Source of the DNA: Legionella gratiana
Lineage (GTDB): Bacteria; Pseudomonadota; Gammaproteobacteria; Legionellales; Legionellaceae
Length of the DNA stretch: 64,000 nt
Assembly: GCF_001467695.1 (NCBI RefSeq)
Contig: NZ_LNYE01000029.1
Span: 245,966 to 309,965, forward strand
Direction: 5' to 3'
Shown: in pieces, positions 49,701 to 58,266 of the stretch
How the letters are laid out: each line of letters begins with the position of its first letter
Position numbering within the stretch: the stretch's first letter is position 1
Made by a program: the position numbers and the translations under genes
The notes under the pieces: generated by a model
Seen by the model: only the letters and a program-made list of their open reading frames with translations
What the model was told of the DNA's origin: nothing
Databases searched by the model: none

Positions 49701-51949
49701 ACATCGTATGACAAGTGTCCAAAGTCGTGCATAAGAAAATGAGTTTGATGAAGATACCATTTTTCGTCATTCGGTATTGAGTCATATTTCGTGAATTCGT
49801 CAACCATTCTTTTATGTTGCTCTGGAGTTAATGAAAAGCTAACATTTTTTAGTGCAATTAACTCGCTATACTGTTTATCTGTTAAAGCACATCCTATCTC
49901 TTTTTCCAAATCAGGTTTTGATAAAGCTAAAGCATCTTTCCATTTCAAAGTTGAATGACCTTTTAAAACCTCTTTTAAATAGTTAATGGCATCAATCTCT
50001 TTATGAGGTAAAATTTCCTCTATTTTCTCTAGAATGAGTACACGGGTAACATAATCTTCTAAGGTTTCTTTAGGGAAATCAGCTAATTTTTGTCCTTTAG
50101 TGATAAACAGACTCTGATTTTCTGTCAATAACTTTATAATCGAAACAAATGCTTCAGAGTTATTTCCTTCTTTCAGAATGCTTTTTATGTTTGGAGAAAT
50201 TTCAGATGTGAATATTTTGCAGGCACCTTGCATTTTTAAAATGTCTTTTGAGGTGAAGCCATGAAGTTTTAATTGACCTGCATCAACAGGTATCATTGGA
50301 ATACCCTTTACAGCATCAATATGCACATAGGCTTTTAGCAAATCAAGATATCTTTGGCTGTATATATTAGCATATTGCAGTAAAGGGCCGGCCTTTTTAT
50401 CTATTGAGACCTCGGTGGTTTCTGTTTTATTCTTAGAAAAAGGAGGCTCAACATCCCTTGTTCCTCTAACGTATTCCAAAGAGAGATCAGCTACCGATTG
50501 CTCCATAAGTCGAGTACTTTCATGATACTTACTAGCTACCCTTTGTTTAACAGCATCTTGGACGCTTTTAGATTTTAGTTTTGTTGCTTCGAATTCAGTT
50601 GGTAATCGATTGATATTAAAAGTTGGCGTTTTATCAGAGCGCCAGTCATTAAAAATATCCTTACTTATATAGTCTAAGTCGTTCTGAGTAATTGTATTAT
50701 TCAGTGTTATTAGTCCCTTGATAGTATCCACAACTACCTTAGGTCTGGGATGATTTATAATCATTTCAATATTTGAAAAATTTAATAAAAGATCGCTGTT
50801 ATTTTTCTTTAAATGAATTAACGAATTAGTAATATCCTTAAAGTTTTTGCTTTCAATTATCTTAGTAATGTATTTATCAGAAAGTTGTATGTTGTTTTTC
50901 TTTAATTCAGATAATTGGCTAATTAATTCTATTGCTTCTTCATTGGATTTGGATAAAATATTTAACCTAATTTCATTAGATAAAAGTAATTCTTTTAAAC
51001 TTATTAAAGCCTCAGAAGCCACCACTGGTTTTTTTGCTTTAGCTAAAAAACTGTATTCATTGTCATCAAGTGATACTCCTTTTCGGTTTAAGAGATTTAA
51101 TGCCTCAAGAAATTCTTTGGGTTGAGGGTGAGTGAATAGATCCTTCTGTATTATGTTAAATGAATAAACGAGGTGTAGTTTATAGGCAGCATCTAAATAT
51201 TCCACGAATGACTCAGGATCTTCTAGTTTAAAGAGTTCTGATTCTAGCTGGTCAGATAAGCCAATTGATTTTTGACTTAATTGAACAAGGGCTGCGCATA
51301 TTTTTTCAGGATTATCATGCTTTATTAGGGCATCAATGGTATCCTGCCTTATGTGTAACGTCTCGTTGAATTCCTTCTGAAAACTTAATAAAGCGTTGAT
51401 CAATTTTTTCGGTGCATTATGCTGGACTATCAATGTTTGTTGTTCAATGGTGCCAACAAATCCTTTATTCTTGCCATCTCTTAACGCTTCAGCACTTTCA
51501 ATTGGATTGTTGCTTCCAGATAAGGCGGCGATAACTTCATCATCAATAAATGAAAGCTGACATGCTTTAAGAAAATCAAGGGGATTTGGATTAATTGATG
51601 CAAGAGATAAAAGGGTAGCAGATAATCTGCCCGCAGATGCAAGATTTCTAATTTCTATTAAAATACTATCATCCTCTCCTAAGGAAGGTGCTCCAAAACA
51701 CGAGTTGATCAAATCACAAGCATTTCGATAATTAACATCTTGTTCTGGCATAAGAATTCTTGAATATATTCCTTTATTGAAGAATTGTTCAAACTCCAAT
51801 GGGGTTATTTCCCGAGTTTCATCTCCGTCCTGGAATACGTTATTAAACACATCCATTAGTTTTTGTTCATGAAACAAACTAAAGCCTTCATTTTTAAATT
51901 TATTGTCATATGATTGTGAAATTTTTCTTAAATTCATTACAGTTATCAT
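46724..51949 (-). CDS. 1741-aa multidomain effector-like protein: helical repeats, kinase domain, 2H phosphoesterase-like domain
   Basis: Residues about 100-430 are helical repeats of 35-40 residues. The middle (about 530-1230) is unassigned and has conserved-looking H-rich segments (HFLMHDFGH near 737, GDHTVHEIM near 1043). A eukaryotic-type kinase domain (about 1270-1480) has H1344-Q-D1346-L-K-P-Q-N and D1368-F-G, an SPE activation-segment end and a late SNDMWAVGLLIHY. The glycine-rich ATP loop is not obvious. The C-terminal part has two H-x-h motifs 91 residues apart, H1563 (WHMTIGW) and H1654 (PHIVVG), as in 2H phosphoesterases. An AAGGGTG site precedes the ATG. No signal peptide. Dot/Icm export is inferred. 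Confidence 0.8.
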   Translation of the reverse strand: MITVMNLRKISQSYDNKFKNEGFSLFHEQKLMDVFNNVFQDGDETREITPLEFEQFFNKGIYSRILMPEQDVNYRNACDLINSCFGAPSLGEDDSILIEIRNLASAGRLSATLLSLASINPNPLDFLKACQLSFIDDEVIAALSGSNNPIESAEALRDGKNKGFVGTIEQQTLIVQHNAPKKLINALLSFQKEFNETLHIRQDTIDALIKHDNPEKICAALVQLSQKSIGLSDQLESELFKLEDPESFVEYLDAAYKLHLVYSFNIIQKDLFTHPQPKEFLEALNLLNRKGVSLDDNEYSFLAKAKKPVVASEALISLKELLLSNEIRLNILSKSNEEAIELISQLSELKKNNIQLSDKYITKIIESKNFKDITNSLIHLKKNNSDLLLNFSNIEMIINHPRPKVVVDTIKGLITLNNTITQNDLDYISKDIFNDWRSDKTPTFNINRLPTEFEATKLKSKSVQDAVKQRVASKYHESTRLMEQSVADLSLEYVRGTRDVEPPFSKNKTETTEVSIDKKAGPLLQYANIYSQRYLDLLKAYVHIDAVKGIPMIPVDAGQLKLHGFTSKDILKMQGACKIFTSEISPNIKSILKEGNNSEAFVSIIKLLTENQSLFITKGQKLADFPKETLEDYVTRVLILEKIEEILPHKEIDAINYLKEVLKGHSTLKWKDALALSKPDLEKEIGCALTDKQYSELIALKNVSFSLTPEQHKRMVDEFTKYDSIPNDEKWYLHQTHFLMHDFGHLSYDVIAEQLEIVGNLNPSKLEETSKKVGEDERLLMEIRHRIAGDSTKQQNSPGTLGSNPLAYLNVLEKGEPDNPEAEFRNKMFFVYMCNHFANAVVKDDEMVKDINNWLKENGKDWSLDMSFIATMRNRGAWYIPEIFRYGANAGLNSQYRKSKSDADVEKYYKEHPNISLEQAMSGTSDINAFHRRPLSSREYFNQVGELRYQKNDPRNERQLNFGTGAAIFDLARTSNTFSESTNEYLDTVDELGIPVCAGISGTLDQSTAMAGLVGLGVSEDMSQRQYELETIRMAYLAFMVPGGDHTVHEIMQSGTTYGLPYVAGPGYENYIFPRDGVYVKSELQALQQKRGSNLPEYYLSEDYVNTVVQEVENEMLASQKDVNLFIERLNAAKANSLNPELAKKLSDKDYQEILNFFSNENNKELQDSLLLLKPGDSIRFSKESTQLPRTINIVRSSNGEYKLIAETKRKLQDNTKDLDMPVARGAIKTGKPSWRLDVQEEYFGLTMSVGNDHPHLKEYIEEIKKESELSRSLGENSTAICATETGQIYEKNGRTKITVYSPKAIGTLDSVLESLSDNREAKEQLIDDLLKGVKAMHDAGMVHQDLKPQNLLVYKDINGKYSLKIADFGEAKKHGNKSEYAAGPKLYQSPEMAYYYTNPYETDKANKEYGETYYAKKIGILGRVVIDSKEGQNTYPVDEKKREQFKSPDKSNDMWAVGLLIHYIQYNCLPQNMHDLNQAKKDPLLKGLLDIDRENRIDIDKALILNNDLKDRIYEKREPGQRYYIGINLPTTSDGRGQLGDDITSYLKELPSVTPRDRSQWHMTIGWLENIGSEDTPISNDNYQKILKEIAPIINKYNALEFKISQLENWKGHSSVHVQLQETTNQLELLRQEIQEKIREVAPDVEFKFASPHIVVGSTNEYITQDKLPTIDDRKTYQVSKIDMIYHDDKQGKNVISDSFSTLPTQKSTYSGTFFKKPHEEVGKELGHDFSIKPGSGNTK

Positions 51950-52240
51950 AATAACACCCTTTTGTTGATTCTTTTATTTGCTAATGGTTTAAGTTTAGTT
52001 CATTATTGGGTGTTTGTTGTTATTTCACCATGTAACGCACTATCTTTTCTAGATTTAAGTGCTTTCATCAGTTTCCAAAAGATTTTTGCACAAAAATAAA
52101 TATATTGGATTATAATAGCTCATAATTATTAACAAATGATTAGCAAGTGAATTTTGGTCAACTCATTAAATGGAAATTTATTAGCATTAATCATGGATAA
52201 TATGATTGAATATAAATTCATTAATTATAAAAGTTTATCT

Positions 52241-52260
52241 ACTGATTTAATTAAATCAGT
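52241..52260. promoter_or_regulatory. Perfect 20-bp palindrome
   Basis: ACTGATTTAA and TTAAATCAGT are exact complements with no spacer. It lies eight bases before the long hairpin at 52268-52330. Candidate operator. Confidence 0.55.
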
Positions 52261-52267
52261 CTAAATA

Positions 52268-52330
52268 ATCCTAGAAAAAGGAGTTGGGTCGGTAGCACGC
52301 ACAGTAGGAACCAACTGTTTTTTCTAGGAT
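52268..52330 (+). other. Long hairpin in the leader of the 240-aa gene
   Basis: ATCCTAGAAAAA (52268-52279) pairs exactly with 52319-52330, and after one G-U and one mismatch AGTTGG pairs with CCAACT. The result is a stem of about 20 bp with a 23-base loop, ending 29 bases before the ATG. It could be a leader RNA structure, a small RNA or a relic of an inverted-repeat element. Confidence 0.55.
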
Positions 52331-52359
52331 AATAAGCGCCAATTATTGAGGAAATAGAG

Positions 52360-53082
52360 ATGAGTACTAAATTGTTCCAGGACAAGAGGATTATTGCTAA
52401 TCACATCGCTCAAAACTTCATTACAGTCGAAGAAGAAGCAAAATCTTTTTGCAAAAAGCTGGAAGTGTTGCAAGAAGAGCTTTATTCGGTAAAAACAAAA
52501 ACAGATTTCGATAATGTTGTTAAAAAATTAATTACACAAGGAAAAGAGACACATCAGTTTTTATCGACACGGACCATGGGAGAGGGACAGGAAGCTTCAG
52601 CGTTGATGTACAATTCTAAATATATAGGAACGCTCTCAAAATATGTTAGAACAGGGGGCGTTTTGGAAGAGAAAGAATCAATCTTTCTTGAAAAAGCATT
52701 AAGAAATTTAACGGATGTTCAAAAGAATGAAGCGCGTAATTTTATTAATCATCTCAATGAGCTTCAGCCCGTTTCAGAAATTCTTATGAGTCAAGAAGAT
52801 AAATTTAAGGATCGTCTTAGTCAGACGGATTCACTAGATGAGGTTGAGGCGATTGAGGCTGAAGTTTTGGAGAAAAATAATATTCTTGAGGGTTCTTTGA
52901 ATCGATTAGTTTCTTATCCTCAAGATGAGGCTGTAGCGGAGGCACTCGTCACTTTTTTGCAGATGAATGAACGTTTTTTAAATATAATGCAATCTTTTGA
53001 TATCTATGCGTCCTTAGAGGAAGACCTCACAAATGCAAGAGCAGCAGTAATGATAAATAATAGATCTTTACGTGGTAGTTAG
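52360..53082 (+). CDS. Unknown 240-aa helical protein
   Basis: A soluble, acidic, almost entirely helical protein with coiled-coil tendency (VEEEAKSFCKKLEVLQEELYSVKTK, SQTDSLDEVEAIEAEVLEKNN). I recognise no family. A GAGGAAATAGAG-type site precedes the ATG. It has no signal peptide. It may be an effector or a chaperone-like partner of the large proteins around it; both are guesses from location. A hairpin terminator lies about 105 bases downstream. Confidence 0.65.
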   Translation: MSTKLFQDKRIIANHIAQNFITVEEEAKSFCKKLEVLQEELYSVKTKTDFDNVVKKLITQGKETHQFLSTRTMGEGQEASALMYNSKYIGTLSKYVRTGGVLEEKESIFLEKALRNLTDVQKNEARNFINHLNELQPVSEILMSQEDKFKDRLSQTDSLDEVEAIEAEVLEKNNILEGSLNRLVSYPQDEAVAEALVTFLQMNERFLNIMQSFDIYASLEEDLTNARAAVMINNRSLRGS

Positions 53083-53466
53083 TGATGGATTTCTATTGCG
53101 TCTTTGTGACAAAGTATAGAATCTATAGGACTATCATGAATTGTAGTCTTATCGATCAACTAAATTAGGATAGTCTTTAGGTACGTGCTCAGCAGTAACC
53201 GCCGCTTCGCGCGGTTAACGTGCTGAGCTATTATGTTTTTAACCAACTAGCCTCCCTGCACCCAAGAATAGGGCCTCCTCAATTTCTAGAAAAATGTTCG
53301 ACCTAGCTCCCAGTGAAACAGACCTCACCATTCTTTTTCGTAATACGCTATGAATTTTATTCATTTTGAAATCACTTAGGGTTAAGACTTGTATGTATAA
53401 AATAATACATAAGGGATGAGAAATTGGTTAAGAGCTAATCAAAATCACTAGATAGTGAGGGTTATT
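53083..53466. other. Gap between the 240-aa and PPR genes
   Basis: Apart from the hairpin at 53187-53228, I see no gene or repeat here. The last 60 bases should hold the PPR gene promoter; no consensus boxes stand out. Confidence 0.4.
53187..53240 (+). terminator. Two-part hairpin with T-tract
   Basis: GCTCAGCA (53187-53194) pairs with TGCTGAGC (53221-53228), and TAACCGC with GCGGTTA inside it. ATTATGTTTTT follows. Likely terminator for the 240-aa protein gene. Confidence 0.65.
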
Positions 53467-54651
53467 ATGTTTGAACAATTAATAAAAATCTTAAGTGATA
53501 AAGTAACAAGGGAAAAGGATATTAGGTGCGCAATAATATTGAGTAAACAAATTGCATCTCAAAAAGATTTATCGTCTATTTTATCTCTTTTAAAAAACGC
53601 TCCCGAAAATAGTATCGATGTGGTTGTTTGTAATCAATTAATGAATAAGTTTAATAGAGATTGGAATTTTATATGTACGGTTTACAATCTATTAATCGTT
53701 AAAGAAATAGCTAATGAAGCCAGCTTTAATAGTTTCATTACTCTAGCAGGAAAAAATAGAAAGTTTGAAGCAGCAAAAAATGCTTTTGAATTCGCTAAAA
53801 AACGGAAATTAGTCAATGTGATTACGTTTAATAGTTTCATTGTTGCCGCAGGAAAAAATGGGCAGTTCCATGCAGCACAAAATGCATTTGAGGTGGCCAA
53901 AGAATGGAAATTGTCTAATGCAATTACCTTCGCGACCTTTATTGATGTAGCAGGAAAGCATGGACAATTTGAGATAGCAAAAAATACCTTTGAATTTGCT
54001 AAAAAATGTAAATTGCTCAATGAAGCTTCCTTTTCTAGTTTTATTGATGCAGCAGGTAAAAACGGGCGATTCGATTTGGCGTATAATGCTTTTGAGCTAG
54101 CTAAAAACTCGAAATTGGCTAATGAGGTCACTTTTGCAAGTTTCATTGATGCAGCAGGTAAAAACCGACAGTTTGAAATGGCGCAAAATACTTTTGAATT
54201 AGCCAAGAGCAGAAGGTTAGCGAATCAGATTACTTTTAATAGTTTCATTAACGCAGCAGGGAAGAACGGACAGTTTGCAGCAGCACAAAATGCATTTGCA
54301 CAAGCTAAGGAAAAAAGATTGCTTGATCAGGTTACCTTTGCCAGTTTTATTGATTTAGCAGGAAAGAGTGGAGAATTTGAAGCTGCTCAAAATGCCTTTG
54401 AGTTAGCGAAACAGTGGAAGTTAGTCAATGAATTTACATTTAATAGCTTCATCAACATTGCAGGGAAGAATAGGCAGTTTGAGGCAGCTCAAAGGGCCTT
54501 TGAATTAGCCAAAAAATTAAGATTGGCTAATTCAATCACATTTACTAGTTTCATTGATGCGGCTGGAAAGAACGGACAGCACGAAGCGGCGCAAAATGCC
54601 TTTGAATTAGCTAGAAAATGGAAATTAACTAGCAACGTAAATGCTGTGTAA
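53467..54651 (+). CDS. Pentatricopeptide-repeat (PPR) protein
   Basis: After a GAGGG site, the ATG at 53467 starts a 394-aa protein. Residues about 80-390 are nine tandem repeats of exactly 34 residues with the form (I/V)TF-SFI-AAGKNGQFEAAQNAF followed by ELAK--KLAN. This matches the PPR helix-turn-helix (typical 35 residues), a family of sequence-specific RNA-binding proteins of plant and other eukaryotic organelles; a few bacteria, including L. longbeachae, carry them. Repeat position 4 varies N/A/S/T, where PPR proteins read bases. No signal peptide. Probably a translocated effector or RNA binder; horizontal origin from a eukaryote is inference. Confidence 0.88.
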   Translation: MFEQLIKILSDKVTREKDIRCAIILSKQIASQKDLSSILSLLKNAPENSIDVVVCNQLMNKFNRDWNFICTVYNLLIVKEIANEASFNSFITLAGKNRKFEAAKNAFEFAKKRKLVNVITFNSFIVAAGKNGQFHAAQNAFEVAKEWKLSNAITFATFIDVAGKHGQFEIAKNTFEFAKKCKLLNEASFSSFIDAAGKNGRFDLAYNAFELAKNSKLANEVTFASFIDAAGKNRQFEMAQNTFELAKSRRLANQITFNSFINAAGKNGQFAAAQNAFAQAKEKRLLDQVTFASFIDLAGKSGEFEAAQNAFELAKQWKLVNEFTFNSFINIAGKNRQFEAAQRAFELAKKLRLANSITFTSFIDAAGKNGQHEAAQNAFELARKWKLTSNVNAV

Positions 54652-54683
54652 AAAGTTAGCCCCTCACTGGCATTGATTTAAGG

Positions 54684-54772
54684 GTTAGTGTCATTTTCGC
54701 AAAAGCGAGAATCCATGTCTATTTTAGTATTGTCCCTGCATCAAAATGAGTCCTCGCTTTCGCGAGGACAAC
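54684..54772. repeat. Paired-hairpin intergenic repeat before rpsT end
   Basis: Two hairpins, TTTTCGC-AAAA-GCGAGAA (about 54692-54709) and TCCTCGC-TTTC-GCGAGGA (54751-54768), lie in opposite orientation and resemble each other, like the ends of a small dispersed GTCAT-CGC-type repeat. The second may terminate rpsT on the minus strand. Confidence 0.5.
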
Positions 54773-54798
54773 AACAAGTTCCTTAAGTCAATGAATAA

Positions 54799-55065
54799 TT
54801 ATGCAGACATTGCTTTGACACGTGCTACTAAACGGCTTTTAATTCGTGCAGCTTTATTTTTATGAATCAAACCTTTTCCTGCGGCTTTGTCAATAATAGG
54901 TTGTGCTTTGGCGTAGGCAGCATGAGCGGCTTCTTTATCACCTGATTCAACAGCTTTAAGCACATTTTTAATGTAAGTGCGGAACATAGAACGTGCACTG
55001 GCATTATGTTGGCGCAGTTTAACGTTTTGGCGAGCGCGTTTGATTGCTGATTTAATATTTGCCAC
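54799..55065 (-). CDS. rpsT: 30S ribosomal protein S20
   Basis: The 88-aa basic protein starts [27 protein letters not shown] and ends [15 protein letters not shown], the S20 signatures. It binds 16S rRNA in early 30S assembly. A GGAG site lies upstream. It is divergent from murJ, a common gamma-proteobacterial arrangement. Confidence 0.97.
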   Translation of the reverse strand: MANIKSAIKRARQNVKLRQHNASARSMFRTYIKNVLKAVESGDKEAAHAAYAKAQPIIDKAAGKGLIHKNKAARIKSRLVARVKAMSA

Positions 55066-55285
55066 TTAAAAATCTCCACTCATTCAGTCGGTACAAAAGA
55101 TGGTGATCATGCACAACAAGATATAAATTGTCAATATAATTTCTTTGTTTCCTCAGGGAAAAATCAAATTTTGGCTTATTTGTTTCTTAGTGAAAATGAT
55201 TGTTTCACGTCTCATGTGTTATAGGATTATGTAAGATGAAGGATTTAGGTATATCATAAGAAATCTTCGTTTTATTTTTAAAATT

Positions 55286-56863
55286 ATGTCAGCAGCAGAT
55301 GCAGAAATTATGGTACCTAAACGACAAAGTTTATTACGATCAACCACATTAGTATCAGTGATGACCTTTATTTCACGCATTGTTGGTTTTGTGCGTGATA
55401 TGGTTCTTGCTAATTTTTTTGGTGCTCAAGCAGGTATGGATGCTTTTTTTGTTGCATTCCGTATTCCTAATTTTATGCGTCGTTTATTTGCGGAAGGGGC
55501 TTTTGCGCAAGCATTTGTTCCTGTGCTCGCTGAATACCAAAAAACACGAACTCCAGAAGATGTTCGCATTTTTATTGCTCGTATTGCTGGTTATTTAGGC
55601 TCTATTCTTAGTGTTGTTACGTTAATTGGCATGTTTGCAGCGCCTGTAATTATCTTTTTATTTGCTCCGGGATTTAGTCATGATAGTAGTCGTGCAGTAC
55701 TGGCCACAGAAATGCTGCGTATTACTTTTCCTTTTTTGATGTTGGTTTCTTTAACAGCCATGGCTGGAGCAGTGCTCAATACTTATGGTTATTTTGCAAT
55801 TCCTGCATTTACTCCTGTTTTACTTAATATCTGCATGATTCTTGCGGCAATTTATTTATGTCCTCATTTACCAACACCTGTAGTAGGATTGGCATGGGGA
55901 GTGCTTATTGCGGGGATTATACAGTTACTTTTTCAAATTCCTTTTTTACATCAACGTAATTTACTTGTAAGACCACGTGTGGTGAGAAATGATGCCGGGG
56001 TTAATCAAGTGCTAAAATTAATGATCCCTGCTTTATTTGGTGTTTCTATAGCCCAACTCAATTTAATGGTTGATAGTATTTTTGCGTCCTTCCTAAAAGT
56101 AGGGAGTGTCTCCTGGTTGTATTATACGGATCGTCTCACTGACTTTCCTTTGGGCGTTTTCGGGGTAGCTGTTGCTACGGTAATTCTACCCCATCTCTCT
56201 AGGAGACACTCCGAGCAGAGCATGAGTCAATATTCCAGTGCGTTAGATTGGGGGTTGCGGTTAATTATACTGATTGGAATTCCTGCCAGTTTGGGGTTGT
56301 GCTTATTTGCCATGCCTTTAATTGCCAGTTGTTTTGCCTATGGGAAGTTCACCATCAACGATGTACTCCAAACCCAAAAAAGTTTAATTACTCTTGGAGC
56401 AGGTGTTCCTGCTTTTATGATGGTTAAAGTATTGGCTTCAGGTTTTTATGCCCGACAAGATATCAGTACCCCAGTTAAAGTAGGTGCTATTTGTATGGTA
56501 GTGAATACGTTACTATGTTCCCTATTTATCTGGCATTTTGCTCATGCTGGCTTAACTTTGGCCTCTGCATTGGCAGGTTATGTAAACTGTGGCACTTTAT
56601 TATTTTTACTGATTAAGCGTGGGGTGTTTAAACCCTCTCCTGGATGGTTAAAATTTAGCATGCAATTAATTTGTGCTAATATTGCAATTAGTATTTATTT
56701 AGTTTACATGAGTGGAACAGTAAGTTATTGGCTAAATTTTTCTCCGGTAAAACGTTTAAGTGTATTATCACTCCATGTATTGGTGGCAATTGTCATTTAC
56801 ATCTTGGTTTTAGGATTAACAGGGTTAAGAGCTTCCCATTTTCGCGGTCAAGTGAAGGAATAA
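55286..56863 (+). CDS. murJ: Lipid II flippase MurJ (MviN)
   Basis: The 525-aa inner-membrane protein has about 14 transmembrane segments and the MurJ signature SLLRSTTLVSVMTFISRIVGFVRDMVLANFFGAQAGMDAFFVAFRIPNFMRRLFAEGAFAQAFVPV. It flips lipid II across the inner membrane for cell-wall synthesis. The start is uncertain: no strong ribosome-binding site precedes 55286, and an inner ATG at 55310 is possible. The aminopeptidase gene follows after four bases. Confidence 0.95.
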   Translation: MSAADAEIMVPKRQSLLRSTTLVSVMTFISRIVGFVRDMVLANFFGAQAGMDAFFVAFRIPNFMRRLFAEGAFAQAFVPVLAEYQKTRTPEDVRIFIARIAGYLGSILSVVTLIGMFAAPVIIFLFAPGFSHDSSRAVLATEMLRITFPFLMLVSLTAMAGAVLNTYGYFAIPAFTPVLLNICMILAAIYLCPHLPTPVVGLAWGVLIAGIIQLLFQIPFLHQRNLLVRPRVVRNDAGVNQVLKLMIPALFGVSIAQLNLMVDSIFASFLKVGSVSWLYYTDRLTDFPLGVFGVAVATVILPHLSRRHSEQSMSQYSSALDWGLRLIILIGIPASLGLCLFAMPLIASCFAYGKFTINDVLQTQKSLITLGAGVPAFMMVKVLASGFYARQDISTPVKVGAICMVVNTLLCSLFIWHFAHAGLTLASALAGYVNCGTLLFLLIKRGVFKPSPGWLKFSMQLICANIAISIYLVYMSGTVSYWLNFSPVKRLSVLSLHVLVAIVIYILVLGLTGLRASHFRGQVKE

Positions 56864-56867
56864 AGAG

Positions 56868-58238
56868 ATGCAAGCAAAGTTATTTTATGAAACTGAGAGG
56901 GATAGGGCTATTCCTCTTTATTTGATGTCACAAGGTCAGTGGGAAGAACAGAGCAAGATGCTAACAGCTGCAGAGCAAAATTGTTTTGCTTTACAGCAAT
57001 TTAAGGGAAATATAGGTGATTCTTGTTTCATCTTTAATGCAGATGGTTTAATTGATAAAGCCTATATAGGCACTGGTGATGAAAATCAGGCTCAGGCTAT
57101 GGCAAATGCAGCGCTATTACTTCCTCCCAATACTTATAAGTTACAAGGTTTCTGTTCTCAAGAGGCATTAATGAATTGGGCTTTAGCACAATATTGTTTT
57201 GATGCGTATAAAAAAAACGAAGCTCAGCCACGTATTCTGGTAGTGGATTCGGATGATTTAAATGAACTCTTAAATTTAGTACAAGCGCAATTTTTAGTTC
57301 GAGATTTAATTAATAAGCCAACAAGTGATTTAGGACCAAAAGAAATGGCTGAACTCGTTGAGCAATTAGCACAAACCCATCATGCCCAATTTAAACAGTG
57401 GGTTGGCGATGAGTTAATCACGGGTAATTTTCCAGCCATCCATGCTGTAGGACGCGCTTCTAAATCTGCTCCGCGTTTGTTGTCGTTAACTTGGGGCAAT
57501 GAGAAACATCCTCGTATTACTTTGGTAGGAAAAGGAGTATGTTTTGATAGCGGTGGTTTGGACATTAAATCAGCTTCTGGAATGCGCCTTATGAAGAAAG
57601 ACATGGGCGGAGCAGCTCATGTAATCGGCCTCGCACAGTGGATTATGACTCGTAATTTACCTGTTCGGTTACATATGCTTATTCCTGCAGTAGAAAACTC
57701 TCTGGGACCCGATGCATTTAGACCCGGGGATATTCTCACCATGCGTAATGGTTTAACCGTAGAAGTACACAATACCGATGCGGAAGGTCGGTTGATTTTG
57801 GCGGATGCTTTAGTAAAAGCATGTGAAGAACAACCTGAATTATTAATCGACTTTGCTACATTAACAGGTGCTGCTCGAGTTTCAGTGGGGAGTGAAATCG
57901 CTGCATTTTTGACGAATAACGATCAACTCGCTGCAGCGGTGAGTGATGTTTCTTTGAAGGCTGTTGATCCTGTTTGGCGTTTGCCGTTATTTGATGCTTA
58001 TGAAGAGATACTTCGCTCCAATGTAGCTGATTTAAGCAATGCAAGTGATCATCCTTATGCAGGAGCAATTGTTGCAGGATTATTTTTGCAACGTTTTGTG
58101 TCAAAGACCATCCCTTGGATACATTTTGATATTATGGCATGGAATTTAAGCAGCAAACCCGGTAAACCAGAGGGTGGTGAAGCAATGGGGTTTCGTACCA
58201 TTGCAGCATATTTATTGAGTACTTACGGACGATCATAG
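56868..58238 (+). CDS. M17 family leucyl aminopeptidase
   Basis: The 456-aa protein is a cytosolic metallo-aminopeptidase that releases N-terminal residues. The M17 catalytic core is intact: VGKGVCFDSGGLDIK, KDMGGAA, and [14 protein letters not shown] with the metal-binding aspartate and glutamate and active-site arginine. The N-terminal domain differs from that of PepA encoded at 60691-62142; it is closer to the shorter proteobacterial paralogue. Translated from an ATG just after murJ. Confidence 0.9.
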   Translation: MQAKLFYETERDRAIPLYLMSQGQWEEQSKMLTAAEQNCFALQQFKGNIGDSCFIFNADGLIDKAYIGTGDENQAQAMANAALLLPPNTYKLQGFCSQEALMNWALAQYCFDAYKKNEAQPRILVVDSDDLNELLNLVQAQFLVRDLINKPTSDLGPKEMAELVEQLAQTHHAQFKQWVGDELITGNFPAIHAVGRASKSAPRLLSLTWGNEKHPRITLVGKGVCFDSGGLDIKSASGMRLMKKDMGGAAHVIGLAQWIMTRNLPVRLHMLIPAVENSLGPDAFRPGDILTMRNGLTVEVHNTDAEGRLILADALVKACEEQPELLIDFATLTGAARVSVGSEIAAFLTNNDQLAAAVSDVSLKAVDPVWRLPLFDAYEEILRSNVADLSNASDHPYAGAIVAGLFLQRFVSKTIPWIHFDIMAWNLSSKPGKPEGGEAMGFRTIAAYLLSTYGRS

Positions 58239-58266
58239 GGTGATACAAAATTAAAAGGAGATTTTG

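Larger units (their letters stand above)
51950..52359. other. Structured intergenic region
   Basis: A 410-base divergent region between the 1741-aa gene and the 240-aa gene. It contains two adjacent inverted repeats (separate entries) and is otherwise AT-rich without an open frame. Confidence 0.5.
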
